Origin: Bacteroidota bacterium
GTDB lineage: Bacteria > Bacteroidota > Bacteroidia > Chitinophagales > Saprospiraceae
Direction of reading: 5' to 3'
Length of the DNA: 9,853 nucleotides
NCBI GenBank assembly: GCA_024277695.1
Contig: JAJRUR010000007.1
Span: forward strand, 1-9,853
The notes beneath the pieces are model-generated. The model ran no database searches, had not been told where the DNA came from, and saw nothing but the letters and a program-made list of their open reading frames with translations. Shown in pieces: positions 6,799 through 9,853 of this stretch (its first letter is position 1; each line of letters opens with the position of its first letter). Made by a program: the position numbers and the translations under genes.

Positions 6799-7185
6799 AT
6801 GGAACAAATCAAAACTCTAGGGAGAAGAAAAGCTTCCGTCGCCCGAACATATGTAACCAACGGTTCAGGCAAGATCGTTATCAACGGAAAAAGCATGGAA
6901 GAGTACTTCCCACAGAAATATATACAAGCCTTTATCCTCGATCCCTTTGAGGTTGTAGGCATCGAAAACGCATACGACATCAATATCAATGTTAAAGGGG
7001 GCGGCTTCAAAGGTCAGTCTCAAGCTATCCGACTGGCTATCTCCAGAGCCTTGGTACAAATCAATGAGGATTTTAAAAAGCCCCTCAAAGAAAAAAAATA
7101 CCTCACGAGAGATGCCCGCGTGGTAGAACGCAAGAAATACGGAAAACCCAAAGCACGCAAGAGTTTTCAATTTTCTAAACGTTAA
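6799..7185 (+). CDS. rpsI: 30S ribosomal protein uS9
   Basis: This protein of the small-subunit head has a C-terminal tail that reaches the P-site tRNA anticodon stem. It has 128 residues. It begins with the typical LGRRKASVARTYV (7-19), carries the family signature GGGFKGQSQAIRLAISRAL (67-85), and ends in the basic tail KKYGKPKARKSFQFSKR with the conserved terminal SKR. It is complete and unremarkable. It starts 6 bp after rplM, the conserved L13-S9 pair, and is followed 39 bp later by rpsB. The upstream octamer AATCAGAT is shared with the rplM start. Confidence 0.98.
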   Translation: MEQIKTLGRRKASVARTYVTNGSGKIVINGKSMEEYFPQKYIQAFILDPFEVVGIENAYDININVKGGGFKGQSQAIRLAISRALVQINEDFKKPLKEKKYLTRDARVVERKKYGKPKARKSFQFSKR

Positions 7186-7224
7186 GATTTATTTTTTAGA
7201 CACTATTACACATATATATATACT

Positions 7225-7956
7225 ATGCAAGTTCCTAATCAAAAAGAAATGTTAGAAGCAGGAGTGCACTTCGGTCACCTCAAGCGAAAATGGAATCCCA
7301 AGATGCGCCCTTATATTTTTATGGAGCGAAAAGGTGTACACCTCATCGACCTCAACCGTACACAAGAGTGCCTCGAAAAAGCGGGCCGTGCAGCCAAAGC
7401 CTTGGCCAAATCCGGACGTAAGATCATGTATGTGGCTACTAAGAAACAAGCTAGAGACATCGTAGCAGACGCTGCACGCAGTGTCAATATGCCCTATGTC
7501 ACTAATCGTTGGCTAGGTGGCATGATGACCAACTTTGCCACCATAAAGCGTTCCGTCAAAAAAATGAAAAATATCGAGCGGATGCTCGCTGACGGCTCTC
7601 TCTCTTCAGTGACCAAAAAAGAGCGCCTTACACTGACTCGCGAAAAAGACAAGCTCGAAAAAGTCCTCGGCGGAATCGCCAATCTGAACCGTATGCCCCA
7701 TGCCGTATTTTTGGTGGATATCTCCCAAGAGCACTTGGCACTCGCCGAAGCGACTAAGCTCCGATTACGTACTTTTGCTATGGTAGATACCAATAGTAAT
7801 CCCAATTCCGTGCATTTTCCGATACCGGCCAATGATGATTCTTCCAGATCCGTCAAGCTCATTACCGATTATATCACCGCTTGTATCAAAGAAGGACTCG
7901 AAGAGCGTAAAAATGAGTCGGCTTCCGCCAAAGTAGAAGCAGATGCAACTACATAA
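7225..7956 (+). CDS. rpsB: 30S ribosomal protein uS2
   Basis: This is a late-assembling small-subunit protein near the mRNA exit side that contacts S1 in many bacteria. It has 243 residues. It opens with KEMLEAGVHFGHLKRKWNPKMRPYIF (7-32) and IDLNRTQECL (41-50). The family motifs are IMYVATKKQARDIV (67-80), YVTNRWLGGMMTNF (91-104), and PHAVFLVDISQEHLALAEA (158-176) followed by FAMVDTNSNP (184-193) and IPANDD (200-205). The C-terminal 20 residues are a short low-complexity acidic tail rich in A, E and S. The 39-bp gap before it has a run of TA repeats (about 7212-7222) and no clear promoter, so it is probably cotranscribed with rplM-rpsI. Confidence 0.98.
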   Translation: MQVPNQKEMLEAGVHFGHLKRKWNPKMRPYIFMERKGVHLIDLNRTQECLEKAGRAAKALAKSGRKIMYVATKKQARDIVADAARSVNMPYVTNRWLGGMMTNFATIKRSVKKMKNIERMLADGSLSSVTKKERLTLTREKDKLEKVLGGIANLNRMPHAVFLVDISQEHLALAEATKLRLRTFAMVDTNSNPNSVHFPIPANDDSSRSVKLITDYITACIKEGLEERKNESASAKVEADATT

Positions 7957-8014
7957 TTTTTTTAATACTAATTTTTTTATTCATCCAAAAGCATTAAAGT
8001 AATATTTTAATAAT

Positions 8015-8842
8015 ATGTCGATCAAATTAGAAGATATCAAAAAACTCAGAGATGCTACCGGCGCAGGAATGATGGACTGCAAAAAAGCCCTCACAGAAGC
8101 CGGAGGAGATTTTGAAAAAGCAATCGAAGAATTGCGCAAAAAAGGACAAAAAGTATCTGCCAAACGCGCAGACCGTGATGCACTCGAAGGAGCAGTCATT
8201 GCCAAAATCAGCGATGACAAAAAACGTGGTGTCGTGATAAAACTCAGTTCAGAAACAGATTTCGTATCCAAAAATGAAGAATTTATCCAATTGACCACAC
8301 AGATAGCTCAGGCAGCTGTAGATGCTTTTCCTCAGAGCATAGATGAACTGATGCAAGTAGAACTCAATGGAGCTACCGTCGGAGATCACATCAACGACCT
8401 ACTAGCCAAGTTTCAGGAAAAAATCGAACTGACCAACTACGAACGACTAGAAGCAGAGCTCGTAGTACCTTATATCCACATGGGTAACAAAGCCGGTGTC
8501 ATCGTAGGACTCAATTCCGCTGATGAGAAAGTATATAATGCAGGCAAAGATGTAGCCATGCAAGTAGCCGCTATGAAACCCATAGCCCTGGACAAGGATC
8601 AAGTGGATGCCAAAACCATTGCTACCGAGATAGAAATCGGCAAAGAACAGGCGCGCGCCGAGGGCAAACCCGAAGCCATGATTGAAAAAATCGCTTTAGG
8701 AAAACTCAATAAGTTCTATAAAGAAAATACACTACTCAATCAAGCTTTTGTAAAGCAAAATAAGATGTCCGTAGCGGACTATCTGAAAAGTGTCCAAGCA
8801 GACCTGACGGTAACGGACTTTAAACATGTGCGATTGGGATAG
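8015..8842 (+). CDS. tsf: Elongation factor Ts
   Basis: This is the guanine-nucleotide exchange factor that removes GDP from EF-Tu in the cytoplasm. It has 275 residues. The N-terminal UBA-like domain carries the first signature, KLRDATGAGMMDCKKAL (10-26). The second signature includes SSETDFVSKNEEF (78-90), with TDFV (81-84), the stretch known to contact EF-Tu. The core subdomains and the helical coiled-coil portion follow, and it ends with a complete C-terminal module (MSVADYLKSVQADLTVTDFKHVRLG). It follows rpsB by 58 bp of AT-rich sequence, the nearly universal rpsB-tsf pairing. A strong terminator directly after it marks the end of the cluster. Confidence 0.98.
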   Translation: MSIKLEDIKKLRDATGAGMMDCKKALTEAGGDFEKAIEELRKKGQKVSAKRADRDALEGAVIAKISDDKKRGVVIKLSSETDFVSKNEEFIQLTTQIAQAAVDAFPQSIDELMQVELNGATVGDHINDLLAKFQEKIELTNYERLEAELVVPYIHMGNKAGVIVGLNSADEKVYNAGKDVAMQVAAMKPIALDKDQVDAKTIATEIEIGKEQARAEGKPEAMIEKIALGKLNKFYKENTLLNQAFVKQNKMSVADYLKSVQADLTVTDFKHVRLG

Positions 8843-8860
8843 CAAAAAACTTTTTTTTTG

Positions 8861-8892
8861 AGCCAGTGATTTTGATCATTGGCTTTTTTTTT
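8861..8892 (+). terminator. Rho-independent terminator after tsf
   Basis: AGCCAGTGAT (8861-8870), loop TTTG, then ATCATTGGCT (8875-8884) form a 10-bp stem with one G-T pair, running into nine Ts (8884-8892). It begins 18 bp after the tsf stop and ends the ribosomal cluster. A run of nine Ts (8851-8859) also precedes the stem. The minus-strand reading has A-runs after the stem and no U-tract, so it acts in one direction. Confidence 0.92.
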
Positions 8893-8903
8893 AACTATTA
8901 TTG
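8871..8903 (+). promoter_or_regulatory. Tentative pyrH promoter overlapping the tsf terminator
   Basis: TTTG in the terminator loop (8871-8874) is followed after 21 bp by TATTATTG (8896-8903), one mismatch from TAnnTTTG. This would leave a leader of about 20 nt before the pyrH ATG at 8928. The spacing is good but the -7 box is imperfect. pyrH may instead be read by passage through the terminator. Confidence 0.3.
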
Positions 8904-8927
8904 TAAGCCAAATCATAAAAACAAAAA

Positions 8928-9638
8928 ATGGCAAAGTACAAAAGAGTCTTACTCAAGCTCAGCGGCGAAAGCCTCATGGGTGAGCAAGGATTTGGTATCA
9001 ATGCGGATATGCTCAATTATTATGCCGTCCAGATCAAAAAAATAAAAGATGCAGGACTCGAGCTGGCCATCGTTATCGGCGGTGGAAATATCTACCGCGG
9101 TCTCCAAGCTGTCGAATCCGGAATCGACCGCGTACAAGGAGATTATATGGGTATGCTCGCTACCGTGATCAATGGCCTCGCTCTACAAAGTGCTCTCGAA
9201 AACCACGGTCTCTTTACGCGTCTGGTCTCTGCCATCGAAATGAAAGCGATAGCCGAACCCTATATTCGACGCAGAGCAGATCGACATCTCGAAAAAGGAA
9301 GAATCATCATTTTTTCGGGAGGGACAGGCAGCCCTTATTTTACAACAGATTCGGCAGCAGCACTACGTGCTAGTGAGATCAATGCAGGCGTCATACTGAA
9401 AGGAACACGAGTAGATGGCATCTATTCTTCAGATCCCGAAAAAGATCCTACTGCAACAAAATTTGACAAAATTACCTTTACCAAAGCCATCGACCTCGGT
9501 CTCCATATTATGGATATGACTGCTTTTACCCTCTGTCGAGAAAATAATATTCCTATCATTGTCTTCAATATCTTAGACCCAAGTTCCATAGAGGATATCA
9601 TCGCAGGCAAAGATGTCGGGACATTGGTCAGTGCCTAG
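8928..9638 (+). CDS. pyrH: Uridylate kinase (UMP kinase)
   Basis: This enzyme phosphorylates UMP to UDP with ATP, the step after OMP decarboxylase in pyrimidine synthesis. It belongs to the amino-acid-kinase family and is normally a cytoplasmic hexamer regulated by GTP and UTP. It has 236 residues and is full length. Motifs seen are the N-terminal LKLSGESL (9-16), the nucleotide loop VIGGGNIYRG (49-58), DYMGMLATVINGLALQ (72-87), the phosphate-binding stretch FSGGTGSPYFTTDSAAALRA (129-148), KGTRVDGIY (158-166) and the C-terminal DMTAFTLCRENNIPIIVFN (196-214). It is separated from tsf by a strong terminator, so it is expressed at least partly on its own. In many bacteria frr follows pyrH; here the next gene is a PfkB-type kinase. 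Confidence 0.98.
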   Translation: MAKYKRVLLKLSGESLMGEQGFGINADMLNYYAVQIKKIKDAGLELAIVIGGGNIYRGLQAVESGIDRVQGDYMGMLATVINGLALQSALENHGLFTRLVSAIEMKAIAEPYIRRRADRHLEKGRIIIFSGGTGSPYFTTDSAAALRASEINAGVILKGTRVDGIYSSDPEKDPTATKFDKITFTKAIDLGLHIMDMTAFTLCRENNIPIIVFNILDPSSIEDIIAGKDVGTLVSA

Positions 9639-9655
9639 TGTATTGGTCAGATTTC

Positions 9656-9663
9656 TATATTTG
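9656..9663 (+). promoter_or_regulatory. -7-like box in the pyrH to kinase gap
   Basis: TATATTTG is an exact match to TAnnTTTG, 18 bp after the pyrH stop. There is no TTG at 17-21 bp upstream; the nearest ones are 10 and 29 bp away. If used, it would give a leader of about 100 nt for the downstream kinase gene. In AT-rich DNA such a match can occur by chance. Confidence 0.3.
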
Positions 9664-9732
9664 GTGTAGGCATCACGGCGATACTATCCATTTTTTTGGT
9701 CATTTGGATGATCATTTAATCGCCAAAGATGT

Positions 9733-9740
9733 TTTCTTTG
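9733..9740 (+). promoter_or_regulatory. Alternative -7-like box just before the kinase gene
   Basis: TTTCTTTG followed by CAC differs from TAnnTTTG at one base and lies 25 bp before the ATG at 9766, a common distance in this window. It shares the TTTGC(A/G)C ending seen in the 5715 and 6290 boxes. No good -33 element is visible. Confidence 0.3.
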
Positions 9741-9765
9741 CACAATAAAAAATTTTAAATAACTA

Positions 9766-9853
9766 ATGAATTTACTCAACGTAGGAACAGTAGCATTTGA
9801 CACGGTAGAAACTCCATTTGGACGAAGAGAAAAAATCACCGGTGGAGCAGCCT
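9766..9853 (+). CDS. PfkB-family sugar or nucleoside kinase, N-terminal fragment cut by the window edge
   Basis: Only 29 residues are visible. They read MNLLNVGTVAFDTVE, then TPFGRREKITGGAA. The opening strand (LLNVGTVAFDTV) and the GG in KITGGAA fit the N-terminus of ribokinase/PfkB kinases, where the first strand leads to a substrate-binding aspartate (D12 here) and the GG motif follows near residue 27. The TPFGRREKI stretch resembles a Bacteroidota subgroup of PfkB proteins as I remember it. The substrate cannot be told from this fragment. It lies 127 bp after pyrH with two candidate promoters between. Confidence 0.75.
   Translation, partial: MNLLNVGTVAFDTVETPFGRREKITGGAA

Noticed and set aside
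6865..7170. Minus-strand frame opposite rpsI
   Set aside because: It is antisense to a highly conserved ribosomal gene and has no recognisable protein features.
7212..7222. TA dinucleotide run before rpsB as a functional element
   Set aside because: A short AT-rich run is expected in this base composition and matches no promoter consensus.

Overview
The window looks like an ordinary chromosomal housekeeping region of a Bacteroidota bacterium. This rests on TAnnTTTG-type -7 boxes instead of sigma70 -10 boxes, AT-rich leaders without clear Shine-Dalgarno sequences, the ribosomal protein order L13-S9-S2-EF-Ts, and protein sequences that read as Bacteroidota versions of their families. The class within the phylum is not resolved here. 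No tRNA, rRNA, CRISPR array, insertion sequence, prophage or integration site was seen.

Left arm, minus strand (1-3802): a 700-residue membrane-anchored PpiD/SurA-like foldase is followed downstream by a class I SAM-dependent methyltransferase and then by aconitase, which runs off the window's left edge. The foldase has its own -7 box (TACATTTG). The methyltransferase and aconitase are only 27 bp apart and are probably cotranscribed.

Centre, plus strand (4038-6093): divergently from the foldase runs a 559-residue sodium/solute symporter that resembles animal SGLT sugar cotransporters at the sugar- and sodium-site positions I could align by memory. It is followed by a 121-residue conserved-looking protein of unknown function. 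That gene's likely promoter overlaps the symporter stop codon, and its mRNA may be almost leaderless.

Right arm, plus strand (6290-9853): a translation cluster, rplM-rpsI-rpsB-tsf, starts from a good Bacteroidota promoter and ends at a strong intrinsic terminator at 8861-8892. It makes ribosomal proteins L13, S9 and S2 and elongation factor Ts. pyrH (UMP kinase) follows with its own leader. After a 127-bp gap comes the start of a PfkB-family sugar or nucleoside kinase, cut by the right edge; frr, the common pyrH neighbour, is not in the visible part.

I found no convincing new biological system. The items most worth a second look are small: a possible leaderless gene of unknown function, an inverted repeat and shared octamer at the rplM and rpsI starts, and a palindrome-rich gap before rplM with three TTGAC copies spaced exactly 22 bp apart.
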